8,387 nt of DNA, taken from positions 1-8,387 of the forward strand of contig JAFZEB010000052.1 in the NCBI GenBank assembly GCA_017560855.1, in the 5' to 3' direction. A program made the translations under genes and the position numbers. This document shows, in pieces, positions 1 through 5,624 of the stretch; position 1 is the first letter of the stretch, and each line of letters starts with the position of its first letter. The DNA is from Ruminiclostridium sp. (GTDB lineage: Bacteria > Bacillota > Clostridia > Oscillospirales > Oscillospiraceae). Under the pieces are notes generated by a model that saw only the letters and a list, made by a program, of their open reading frames with translations, did no database searches and was not told the DNA's origin.

Positions 1-66
1 ACCACCACCATCAACGATTTCTGCCGCATCCTGAGGTGCAATGTAGAAGATATCATGATCTATTAG
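1..66 (+). CDS. C-terminal end of a small XRE-type (Cro/C1 HTH) transcriptional regulator, partial
   Basis: An open frame enters the window at base 1 and stops at TAG 64-66, giving 21 residues that end in CNVEDIMIY. The pattern (T-[IL]-x-x-[FI]-C-x-x-L-x-C-x-x-x-D-I-[ML]) resembles the last helix of short YozG-like Cro/C1-type HTH proteins, where a 'LNCQPGDI' motif closes the domain. This is a family-level match from only 21 residues; the DNA-binding helices lie outside the window. A perfect hairpin 35 nt downstream fits the end of its transcript. It could be another small helical protein with a similar tail. Confidence 0.5.
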   Translation, partial: TTTINDFCRILRCNVEDIMIY

Positions 67-100
67 CCCTCAGACGAAGATCAACAGCTTTGAAGATAGA

Positions 101-131
101 AAACCGGGACACCTACAGGTGTCCCGGTTTT
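101..131. terminator. Bidirectional intrinsic terminator between convergent genes
   Basis: A perfect 13-bp stem (101-113 with 118-130) closes a TACA loop. It has a GC-rich core, A's at the 5' side and T's at the 3' side (128-131, then TGTTGT). It lies between the stop of the plus-strand regulator (66) and the stop of the minus-strand SH3b gene (151). Because the outer pairs are A-T, U-runs form on either strand, so it can end both transcripts. Confidence 0.9.
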
Positions 132-150
132 GTTGTAGTTCAGATAAAAA

Positions 151-1578
151 TCAGCGTTTCTTTTTCAGCTTGGTGATCATCACAACGAAAAGAATCACCA
201 CAGCCAAAAGCAGGGCGATGATGATGCCCAGGGCGATGGTGGAGCCGATGGAACTTGTTCTCTCCATGGGAGGGGGATTCAGGTCGGTTTCGGGGTCCTG
301 GGTGTCTCTGTCGGAAGCCTCCGGGGCTGCCGTGTCGGCGTAGGCGTTCAGGGCGGTGCCTGCGGTGGTGCCATCGCTGGTGATGCAGTCCAGGAAGAGG
401 GTGCTGCCGTTGGTGGTCAGGCTGGCGTTGTCCAGGGAGTCCGCCCAGCCCAGCTTGGCGGCCACGGCGTGGGGGGAGGGGTAGCCCTTGCCGTCCAGCT
501 CGTAGGTGTGGCTGTCGGTGAACTCCTTGGAGGTGTGCAGGAGGGTGAGCTGTGCCTTATTGACGGCGTAGTACAGGGAACCCTGGACGGGGTCCACACC
601 GCCGCCGCCGTTGGAGTCCACCCGCAGGACCTTGCCTTCGGCAATGGTGTCGGTGCCCATCTGGATGGGGGAGGGCAGGTCGGTGTCGGCCTTGAAATCG
701 TGGGCCACGGCCTTGCCGTTTTTGTACTCCCAAATGGTGGGGATGGAGCACTCGTCATCCATGCCGTTGGCAGTGATGAGATAGGTGGTCATCAGGAGGG
801 GATAGCCGTCCCGGCCGGCATCCACCAGAACGGCCTGGAGGGTACCGCCCTGGCTGTTGGTGGCGGGCTGGTTGGCAATGGCCTTTGCGTAGGCCCGGGC
901 CATGGCGGCGTCCATCTTGCAGGCCGCCCGGTCCCCGATATAGGACACAGCGGCCAGGGGGTCACCGGTGTCTGCAGCAGGGGTGGCAGGTTCAGCAGGG
1001 GCAGCGGGGGCCTTGGGTGCGGGATCATAGGTGGTGGTCTCCACCAGGCAGACCCAGCCGGAGATCCCCTCATAGCTGGTGTAGCCCCAGGGCTGGCCGG
1101 AGGAGGTTTGGGTGGTCTGGCTGATGTGGAGCTTGGTGTACATGGGGATGGGGTTGGCCCGAAGCTTGCTGTAGTCCGTGCCGGGGCCGGAGCGGATGTT
1201 CAGCCCCAGACCATCCTTGGCGTTGACGTAGATGTCGTAGTTGGCGGCGGTGTAGGCAGTCTGCTTGGGGGAAGGGTCATAGGTGGTGGTTTCCACCAGG
1301 CAGACCCAGCCGGTATCCCCCTGATAGCTGGTGTAACCCCAGGGGTTTCCTGCGGCGGAATCCTGGGTCTGGGAGATGGACAGCCGGGTGTACATGGGGA
1401 TGGGCTGGCTGCGGACCTTTTCGTACTCGGTGCCGGGGCCGGTGCGCAGGTTCAGACCGATGCCGTCCTTGGCATTCACATAGATGTCATAGCTGGCGCT
1501 GGCCGTGAGGGTCAGAAGGCTTGTGAGCATCACCAGGCACAGGGCCAGGGCGCTGAATCGTTTCCATTTTCGGAGCAT
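151..1578 (-). CDS. Secreted, C-terminally membrane-anchored protein with two tandem SH3b repeats
   Basis: This protein has 475 residues from the chosen start. A signal peptide covers about 1-28 (KWKR, a long hydrophobic stretch, then T-A-S-A-S). Two near-identical bacterial SH3 domains follow at about 30-103 and 114-187, each with GLN[LI]R[TS]GPGT, an NPWGY/QPWGY turn, GWVCLVE and a closing TTTYDP. A Pro/Ala linker (about 185-205) leads to an approximately 205-residue region (about 206-410) that I do not recognise, then an acidic Pro-rich spacer (about 417-440), one transmembrane helix (about 447-468) and a KLKKKR tail. The expected topology is an extracellular body held by a C-terminal stop-transfer helix. 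SH3b domains of this type usually bind cell-wall peptides, so a wall-contacting or sensor role is an inference. No catalytic motif is visible. I chose ATG 1578 over ATG 1587 because the GAGAGG Shine-Dalgarno (1588-1593) directly abuts the earlier ATG but lies 9 nt from the later one. It is monocistronic, with its own promoter and terminator. Confidence 0.85.
   Translation of the reverse strand: MLRKWKRFSALALCLVMLTSLLTLTASASYDIYVNAKDGIGLNLRTGPGTEYEKVRSQPIPMYTRLSISQTQDSAAGNPWGYTSYQGDTGWVCLVETTTYDPSPKQTAYTAANYDIYVNAKDGLGLNIRSGPGTDYSKLRANPIPMYTKLHISQTTQTSSGQPWGYTSYEGISGWVCLVETTTYDPAPKAPAAPAEPATPAADTGDPLAAVSYIGDRAACKMDAAMARAYAKAIANQPATNSQGGTLQAVLVDAGRDGYPLLMTTYLITANGMDDECSIPTIWEYKNGKAVAHDFKADTDLPSPIQMGTDTIAEGKVLRVDSNGGGGVDPVQGSLYYAVNKAQLTLLHTSKEFTDSHTYELDGKGYPSPHAVAAKLGWADSLDNASLTTNGSTLFLDCITSDGTTAGTALNAYADTAAPEASDRDTQDPETDLNPPPMERTSSIGSTIALGIIIALLLAVVILFVVMITKLKKKR
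1012..1239 (-). repeat. Second copy of SH3b-coding direct repeat
   Basis: This block encodes the second SH3 module (residues about 114-189, YDIYVNAKDGLGLNIRSGPG onward). It matches the block at 1264-1491 almost residue for residue, offset by 252 bp (84 codons), and long DNA stretches are identical (for example around the GWVCLVETTTYDP codons). A recent internal duplication is the simple explanation. Confidence 0.85.
1264..1491 (-). repeat. First copy of SH3b-coding direct repeat
   Basis: This block encodes the first SH3 module (residues about 30-105, YDIYVNAKDGIGLNLRTGPG onward), directly after the signal peptide. It is the partner of the block at 1012-1239. A linker of about eight codons (QTAYTAAN) separates the two. 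Confidence 0.85.
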
Positions 1579-1587
1579 GGGTACCAT

Positions 1588-1593
1588 CCTCTC
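1588..1593 (-). promoter_or_regulatory. Ribosome binding site deciding the SH3b gene start
   Basis: On the minus strand GAGAGG runs straight into ATG 1587 and is followed 9 nt later by ATG 1578. Only the second has normal spacing, so translation should begin there (MLRKWKRF). Confidence 0.65.
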
Positions 1594-1610
1594 TTTGTTT
1601 TCTTGCTTTT

Positions 1611-1640
1611 ATGATACAGGATGGACGGATGTAAAGTCAA
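1611..1640 (-). promoter_or_regulatory. SigA-type promoter of the SH3b gene
   Basis: On the minus strand there is a -35 TTGACT (1640-1635), an 18-bp spacer and a -10 TATCAT (1616-1611), followed by an A-rich start region and the Shine-Dalgarno. Both hexamers are one mismatch from consensus. It fires away from the Mn-catalase gene. Confidence 0.75.
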
Positions 1641-1663
1641 CGGAAAAGGGATAGACCGATCCT

Positions 1664-1676
1664 TTTTGCGGCAAAA
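1664..1676. promoter_or_regulatory. Short palindrome upstream of the Mn-catalase gene, possible operator
   Basis: TTTTGC and GCAAAA flank a single G, forming a perfect 6-bp inverted repeat about 30 nt upstream of the catalase start. It overlaps the area where the plus-strand promoter should lie; I find no convincing -35/-10 pair there. A regulator site is one reading and chance is another. Confidence 0.25.
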
Positions 1677-1691
1677 TATGGGCAGAATTCG

Positions 1692-1698
1692 AAAGGAG
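1692..1698 (+). promoter_or_regulatory. Ribosome binding site deciding the Mn-catalase start
   Basis: AAAGGAG lies 8 nt before ATG 1707. It overlaps an in-frame GTG (1698-1700), which therefore cannot be the start. Confidence 0.8.
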
Positions 1699-1706
1699 TG
1701 ATCCCC

Positions 1707-2369
1707 ATGTTTACCCATGAGAAAAAGCTCTTCCATCCTGTGGGGGTGGAGGAACCCAATCCCCAGTACGCCGCCCTCCTCCAGGAGCAGCTGGGCGGAG
1801 GCAACGGAGAGCTGAAGGCCGCCCTCCAGTATATGGCCCAGAGCTTCCGCATCAAGGATCCCAAGATCAAAGACCTCTTCCTGGATATCGCCGCCGAGGA
1901 ACTTTCCCACCTGGAGATGATCGGCAGGACCATCAACCTGCTCAACGGTCATGAACTGGCCGCCGACGAGGTGAAGGCAGGGGAGATCCAGACCCACGTC
2001 CAGCTGGGGCTGTCCCCCGGGCTGGTGAACGCCTCCGGTTACTCCTGGACGGGGGACTATGTGACGGTCACCGGAGATCTCTGCGCCGACCTGCTGAGCA
2101 ACATTGCTTCCGAGCAGCGGGCCAAGGTGACCTATGAGTACCTCTACCGCCAGATCAAGGACAAGAAGGTCCGGGAGACCATTGACTTCCTCTTAAACCG
2201 GGAGGAGGCCCACAACCAGATGTTCCGGGATGCCTTCAATGCCGTCATGGACAGCGGGTCCAACCAGGACTTCGGCACCACCAAGGCCGCCCGGATGTAT
2301 TTCTCCCTGTCCAACCCCGGGCCCAACGCCTTTTCCGGCAATGAAGTGAAAGCACCTAAGTTTGAGTAA
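1707..2369 (+). CDS. Manganese catalase (CotJC-like di-manganese ferritin-fold protein)
   Basis: This 220-residue cytoplasmic or spore-associated enzyme is predicted to dismutate H2O2 at a di-manganese centre. The four-helix ferritin-like fold is recognisable, and all five expected ligands are present: E35 (GGNGE), E65 and H68 (EELSH), E136 (ASEQR) and H169 (EEAH). From memory, the ligand spacing matches that of the Lactobacillus plantarum enzyme apart from one 12-residue shortening between the second and third helices. It is shorter than classic Mn catalases (about 265-300 residues) and a little longer than spore-coat CotJC (about 190). No cotJA or cotJB neighbour is seen, so the coat role is uncertain. 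ATG 1707 follows a good AAAGGAG. The gene is transcribed alone, divergently from the SH3b gene, and ends at a strong terminator. Confidence 0.9.
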   Translation: MFTHEKKLFHPVGVEEPNPQYAALLQEQLGGGNGELKAALQYMAQSFRIKDPKIKDLFLDIAAEELSHLEMIGRTINLLNGHELAADEVKAGEIQTHVQLGLSPGLVNASGYSWTGDYVTVTGDLCADLLSNIASEQRAKVTYEYLYRQIKDKKVRETIDFLLNREEAHNQMFRDAFNAVMDSGSNQDFGTTKAARMYFSLSNPGPNAFSGNEVKAPKFE

Positions 2370-2371
2370 CC

Positions 2372-2402
2372 AAAATCCCTGACCACTTGGTCAGGGATTT
2401 TT
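2372..2402 (+). terminator. Intrinsic terminator of the Mn-catalase gene
   Basis: A perfect 13-bp stem (2372-2384 with 2389-2401) with an ACTT loop ends in a run of T's (2398-2402). It begins three bases after the catalase stop codon. Confidence 0.9.
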
Positions 2403-2447
2403 GCTGTTGTGCCGCATACGAAATTATGGTTTAATCGAAGAAAACCC

Positions 2448-2479
2448 CTTGACTCTTCCGTAACGTCAAGTGCTATGCT
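2448..2479 (+). promoter_or_regulatory. MerR-type promoter/operator of the TipAS-like regulator gene
   Basis: A -35 TTGACT (2449-2454) and a -10 TATGCT (2474-2479) are separated by 19 bp, the over-long spacer typical of promoters that MerR proteins activate by DNA distortion. An inverted repeat, CTTGAC (2448-2453) and GTCAAG (2465-2470), lies in and beside the spacer and is the expected dimer-binding site. It directly precedes the merR-family gene, so autoregulation is the natural inference. Confidence 0.75.
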
Positions 2480-2502
2480 ATAGCCAAAGGAGGGGAGAAA
2501 CC

Positions 2503-3261
2503 ATGGAATACTCCATTCAGGCCCTGGCCCGGTTATCCGGGGTGACCACCCGTACCCTGCGGTGGTATGACGAGATCGGCTTGCTCAAACCCAGCCGGGT
2601 GGCAGAGAGCGGCTACCGCTACTATGGGCCACAAGAAGTAGACCGGCTCCAGCATATCCTGTTCTTCCGGGAACTGGGGGTGGAGCTGGCTCAAGTAAAA
2701 ATCCATCTGGAAGACCCTTCCCTGGACCGGCTGGCCCTGCTGCAGAAGCATCTGTCTGCTCTGGAAGGGGAGCGGGACCGGCTGGAGACCCTCATACAAT
2801 CGGTGCGGACCAACATCCAGGCCGAGGAAAGGAAGGAACGCATGAGCGACGCAAAAAAGTTTGAGGCCTTCAAGACCCAACTGGTGGAGGAGCAGGAACA
2901 GAACTACGGCAAAGAGAGCCGGGAGAAGTACGGCGATGCTGCTGTGGACCGGACCCAGATGACCATGAAAAACATGAGTCAGGCCGACTACCAGCGGTGG
3001 ACCGACCTGGACCGGGCCATCCTGTCCGGCCTGGAGGATGCCGTTCAGAGGGGGATTTCCCCCGAAGGTCCGGAAGGGGAGGAAATCGTGACCAACCACA
3101 AGCAGTGGCTGGTCCTCTCCGGACTGAAGTACCAGCCCCATGTACATAAGGGCCTGGGGGAGATGTATGTGATGGACCAGCGGTTTACTGCATACTATGA
3201 CAAAAATGTCCCAGGCTGTGCCCGGTTCCTGCGGGATGCCATTTTGTACTGGGTGAAATGA
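2503..3261 (+). CDS. MerR-family transcriptional activator with C-terminal TipAS-like ligand-binding domain
   Basis: This 252-residue cytoplasmic regulator has an N-terminal MerR winged HTH (about 1-70: IQALARLSGVTTRTLRWYDE, then a GYRYY wing), a long dimerisation helix or coiled coil (about 72-112), and a TipAS-type domain (about 120-252). The last is marked by NHKQWL, KGLGEMYVMDQRFTAYYD and PGCARFLRDAI. TipAL of Streptomyces and Mta-type regulators with this layout bind thiopeptide or other bulky drugs and activate their own promoter and drug-resistance genes. The TipAS region has a single cysteine (C239), so covalent thiopeptide capture as in TipAL is not assured. I chose ATG 2503 because AAAGGAGG sits at 2486-2493; an upstream in-frame start at 2470 would lie in the promoter/operator. 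No transporter or resistance gene adjoins it, so its ligand and other targets are unknown. Confidence 0.9.
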   Translation: MEYSIQALARLSGVTTRTLRWYDEIGLLKPSRVAESGYRYYGPQEVDRLQHILFFRELGVELAQVKIHLEDPSLDRLALLQKHLSALEGERDRLETLIQSVRTNIQAEERKERMSDAKKFEAFKTQLVEEQEQNYGKESREKYGDAAVDRTQMTMKNMSQADYQRWTDLDRAILSGLEDAVQRGISPEGPEGEEIVTNHKQWLVLSGLKYQPHVHKGLGEMYVMDQRFTAYYDKNVPGCARFLRDAILYWVK

Positions 3262-3262
3262 A

Positions 3263-3433
3263 CCCCCTCCCTTGAGGGTTATGCCTCCCCTGTGAGGGGA
3301 GGTGCCCCGAAGGGGCGGAGAGGTGCGGGGTCAAAGGGTACGAAGTGGTACCGGTACGACAATTCAACCGCAAGGATAGCACCCCTCAGTCAGCCTACGG
3401 CTGCCAGCTCCCCTATCAAGGGGAGCCTTTTTT
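3263..3433. repeat. MITE-like palindromic intergenic repeat
   Basis: Bases 3283-3325 and 3380-3427 are imperfect inverted copies of each other, each carrying two small hairpins. Left: CCTCCCCT / loop GTG / AGGGGAGG (3284-3302) and GCCCC-GAA-GGGGC (3304-3316). Right: CAGCC-TAC-GGCTG (3391-3403) and GCTCCCCT / ATCA / AGGGGAGC (3407-3426). A 54-nt centre (3326-3379) has no ORF. A further small hairpin (CCCTC/GAGGG, 3265-3278) sits just left of the pair. I recall similar 'CCCCTCAGTCAGCC... AGCTCCCC' elements scattered in Oscillospiraceae genomes, but cannot verify that here. It begins two bases after the merR-type stop codon. Confidence 0.65.
3407..3433 (+). terminator. Intrinsic terminator formed by the right end of the repeat element
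   Basis: An 8-bp GC-rich stem (3407-3414 with 3419-3426) with an ATCA loop is followed by six T's (3428-3433). It would end the regulator transcript before the operon promoter at 3486, so the mobile repeat appears to supply the terminator. Confidence 0.75.
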
Positions 3434-3485
3434 ATGTCCAAGGCCCTTTATTTCTGAATAATCTATGAAGCCCTTCCCGGATGAA
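3434..3485. other. Remainder of the 3262-3591 non-coding region
   Basis: The region between the regulator gene and the glycosyltransferase gene exceeds 300 nt. It holds the repeat/terminator (3263-3433) and the operon promoter (3486-3514). Between them, and in the approximately 70-nt leader after the promoter, I see no credible ORF or structured RNA, only a short ACTATGC direct repeat at 3541 and 3551. Confidence 0.6.
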
Positions 3486-3514
3486 TGGACAAATCCTGCC
3501 AATCGTGGTACAAT
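3486..3514 (+). promoter_or_regulatory. Extended -10 promoter of the glycosyltransferase-to-ATPase operon
   Basis: The -35 TGGACA (3486-3491), a 17-bp spacer and the -10 TACAAT (3509-3514) are preceded by TGG (3506-3508), giving an extended -10. It lies just after the upstream terminator, leaving a leader of about 70 nt. Confidence 0.75.
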
Positions 3515-3577
3515 ACAACAGAATATAACTAAAATCGGATACTATGCCTTACTATGCGCATTTGTGTCCTGAATCAT

Positions 3578-3582
3578 AGGAG
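3578..3582 (+). promoter_or_regulatory. Ribosome binding site deciding the glycosyltransferase start
   Basis: AGGAG directly abuts ATG 3583 but lies 9 nt before the in-frame TTG 3592. Spacing favours the TTG; a third in-frame start, ATG 3607, has no site at proper distance. Confidence 0.55.
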
Positions 3583-3591
3583 ATGCAAACC

Positions 3592-4320
3592 TTGCGAAAT
3601 GAAATCATGGGTGTGTCCTTTGACAACCTGACCCTGTCGGAAGCCATCCAGAAGGGTGCCGACCTGGCCGCAGGCCCCGGCTTTTCCTACGTGGTGACCC
3701 CCAACCCTGAGATCGTAAACATGGGCCGGGAGATGCCCGACTACCGGGATATCCTGAACAACGCAGCCCTGGTCCTGCCCGACGGCATCGGCGTCATCCA
3801 CGCCGCCAAGATCCTGGGCACTCCCCTCAAAGAGAGAGTCCCCGGCATCGACTTTGCCACCGGCCTGCTGTCTGAGTTGGAGAAAACCGGCGGACGGCTC
3901 TTCCTCCTGGGAGCCAAGCCCGGGGTGGCCGACCAGGCAGCGGAAAACCTGAAGAAGAAATACCCCAAGCTGACCATCTGCGGCACCAACGACGGCTACT
4001 TTAAGGACTCCGCCCCCGTGGTGGAGAAGATCAAGGCGGCCCAGGCCGATGTGGCCTTTGTGTGCCTGGGTGCCCCCAAGCAGGAGCGGTGGATCGCGGA
4101 ATACGGTCCCCAGACCGGCGCACACCTGATGGTGGGCCTGGGCGGTGTTCTGGACGTCTATGCCGGGAACGTGAAGCGTGCCCCGGTCATCTGGCAGAAG
4201 ATGGGGCTGGAGTGGTTCTATCGGCTGGTCCACCAGCCCAGCCGCTTCGGCCGCATGGCCAAGCTCCCTCTCTTCCTGGTGGATGCCAAGAAGGAAAGCA
4301 AGAAACGAGGGAAGGCATGA
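3592..4320 (+). CDS. WecG/TagA/CpsF-family glycosyltransferase
   Basis: This 242-residue protein (245 if ATG 3583 is used) belongs to the glycosyltransferase family that adds N-acetylmannosamine or a related sugar to undecaprenyl-diphosphate-GlcNAc at the inner face of the membrane. Visible motifs, numbered from TTG 3592, are GVSFDNLT near the N-terminus, TPNPE (about 36-40), LPDGIGV (about 62-68) with the putative catalytic Asp 64, KERVPGID (about 80-87) with a conserved Arg, FLLGAKPG, and CLGAPKQERW followed by GLGGVLDVYAGNVKRAP. The C-terminal GLEWFYRLVHQPSRFGRM segment is the usual membrane-association and active-site-completing tail. Product identity (teichoic acid linkage versus another surface glycan) cannot be read from sequence, and no other wall-polymer gene is adjacent. 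It is the first gene of the operon, and its TGA overlaps the next ATG (ATGA). Confidence 0.9.
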   Translation: MRNEIMGVSFDNLTLSEAIQKGADLAAGPGFSYVVTPNPEIVNMGREMPDYRDILNNAALVLPDGIGVIHAAKILGTPLKERVPGIDFATGLLSELEKTGGRLFLLGAKPGVADQAAENLKKKYPKLTICGTNDGYFKDSAPVVEKIKAAQADVAFVCLGAPKQERWIAEYGPQTGAHLMVGLGGVLDVYAGNVKRAPVIWQKMGLEWFYRLVHQPSRFGRMAKLPLFLVDAKKESKKRGKA

Positions 4321-4997
4321 AGGGAAGACTGATCGTCATTGAGGGCACCGACGGGTCCGGCAAGTCCACCCAGTTTGCCCGCCTCTGCCAGCGGGCCGAG
4401 CAGGAGGGCCACCCCTTCCAGCGGCTGGTCTTTCCCCAGTACCAGGAACCTTCCTCCGCCCTCATTCGGATGTATCTGGACGGAGAGTTCGGCAGCAAGC
4501 CCGGGGACGTGAACCCCTACGCCGCCTCTGCCTTCTATGCCGTGGACCGCTACGCCTCCTGGAAGAAGGTGTGGCAAGAGCACTATGAAAATGGTGGATT
4601 GGTTTTAGCTGACCGCTACACCACCTCCAACGCCGTCCACCAGACCAGCAAGCTGCCGGTGGAAGAACGAGGCGAATTTTTAACCTGGCTGTCCGAGTTT
4701 GAGTATGACCGCATGGGCCTTCCCGCCCCTGATCTGGTCATCTTCCTGGATATGCCCACGGAAAAAGCTGTGGAGATGCTCCGCCAGCGGGAGGAGAACA
4801 CCAACACCAAGGCCGACATCCACGAGACCGACACGGCCTACCTGGCCGACTGCCGTCAGGCCGCCATCCAGGCCGCCGAGACTTATGGCTGGAAGCGCAT
4901 CTCCTGCCTGAATGAGCAGGGTGAGCTTCGCCCCATCGAAGAGATCCACCAGGAGATTTGGCAGGCTGCCGAACCCCTGCTGAAAAAGGAGAACTGA
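4317..4997 (+). CDS. tmk: Thymidylate kinase-family (dTMP kinase-like) nucleotide kinase
   Basis: This 226-residue cytoplasmic P-loop kinase is predicted to phosphorylate dTMP to dTDP. The Walker A motif GTDGSGKST is at 10-18. FPQYQEPSSALIRMYL (39-54) replaces the usual bacterial 'TREPGGT...GExIR' segment, AVDRY (75-79) and LADRYTTSN (97-105) contain the DR motif, LVIFLDMP is at 140-147, and the lid RQREENTNTKADIHE is at 156-170. The P-loop lacks the Arg of human-type enzymes, and lid arginines (R156, R158) may serve instead. The different substrate segment and the absence of the usual tmk-holB neighbourhood leave room for it to be a paralogous deoxynucleotide kinase. ATG 4317 overlaps the upstream stop by 4 bp with AGGGAAGG just before it, indicating translational coupling. 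Confidence 0.82.
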   Translation: MKGRLIVIEGTDGSGKSTQFARLCQRAEQEGHPFQRLVFPQYQEPSSALIRMYLDGEFGSKPGDVNPYAASAFYAVDRYASWKKVWQEHYENGGLVLADRYTTSNAVHQTSKLPVEERGEFLTWLSEFEYDRMGLPAPDLVIFLDMPTEKAVEMLRQREENTNTKADIHETDTAYLADCRQAAIQAAETYGWKRISCLNEQGELRPIEEIHQEIWQAAEPLLKKEN

Positions 4998-5003
4998 ATC
5001 AAA

Positions 5004-5585
5004 ATGAGTGAAATTTCCGAAGTGAAGAAGATCCTGCGGTCCCAGATCCGGGCCGCTCTGCGGGAACTGACCAAGGAGGAGCGGGCTGCGTCCGACAAGG
5101 AACTGTGTCAGCAGTTCCTCCAGCACCCCACCCTGGAAAAGGCCCAGACCATCCTGCTGTATTACGGTGTGGGCACCGAGATCCGCACCGATGCCAGTCT
5201 GGAAGCACTGCTGCAGCAGGGCAAGACCGTCTGCATGCCTCGCTGCCTGTCCGACACGGAGATGAAGGCCTACGTCATCACCGGCATGGAGGACATGGAG
5301 CCCGACCGCTACAACATCCCTGCCCCCAAGCTCACCTGCCCCGTGGTGGAGAGTAAGGACATCGACCTGATCCTCACCCCCGGCCTGAGTTTTGACAGCC
5401 GGGGCGGCCGTCTGGGCCAGGGTGCCGGTTATTACGACCGCTACCTGGAGGACTACGAGGGCATCACCGTGGGCCTGTGCCGGGAGGACTTCTTCCAGAT
5501 CAACCTGCCCAAGGAACCCCTGGATATGTGGGTCAAGTACGTCATCACCGAGGAGGGCCAGGTCTGGCCCCATAAGAAGGACTGA
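5004..5585 (+). CDS. 5-formyltetrahydrofolate cyclo-ligase (5,10-methenyl-THF synthetase)
   Basis: This 193-residue enzyme uses ATP to convert 5-formyl-THF to 5,10-methenyl-THF, returning a storage or inhibitory folate to the one-carbon pool. An N-terminal helix of K/R and L (8-22) is followed by ILLYYGVGTEIRTD (50-63, with substrate-site Glu 59), a PAPK segment (106-109), DLILTPGLSFD (121-131) and the hallmark GGRLGQGAGYYDR (134-146). The length is normal for the family. It follows the thymidylate-kinase-like gene by 6 nt, with AAAGGAG at 4985-4991 inside the end of that gene. Pairing with a dTMP kinase makes sense because thymidylate synthesis consumes folate one-carbon units, but the link here is only co-transcription. 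Confidence 0.92.
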   Translation: MSEISEVKKILRSQIRAALRELTKEERAASDKELCQQFLQHPTLEKAQTILLYYGVGTEIRTDASLEALLQQGKTVCMPRCLSDTEMKAYVITGMEDMEPDRYNIPAPKLTCPVVESKDIDLILTPGLSFDSRGGRLGQGAGYYDRYLEDYEGITVGLCREDFFQINLPKEPLDMWVKYVITEEGQVWPHKKD

Positions 5586-5624
5586 CCCCAGCCGCTGAAA
5601 CAGATTCCATAGGAGGACAAGCAT

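Noticed and set aside
469..1614. A 381-codon plus-strand open frame opposite the SH3b gene
   Set aside because: It is Gly/Val-rich, has no domain and no ribosome binding site, and merely mirrors the duplicated SH3b coding sequence.
1530..1997. Minus-strand frame overlapping the SH3b gene start and the catalase
   Set aside because: It is antisense to the well-supported Mn catalase, spans both promoters and has no family resemblance.
3263..3433. CRISPR array or structured regulatory RNA
   Set aside because: The repeats are inverted, not regularly spaced direct repeats, there are no spacers, and no riboswitch core was recognised.
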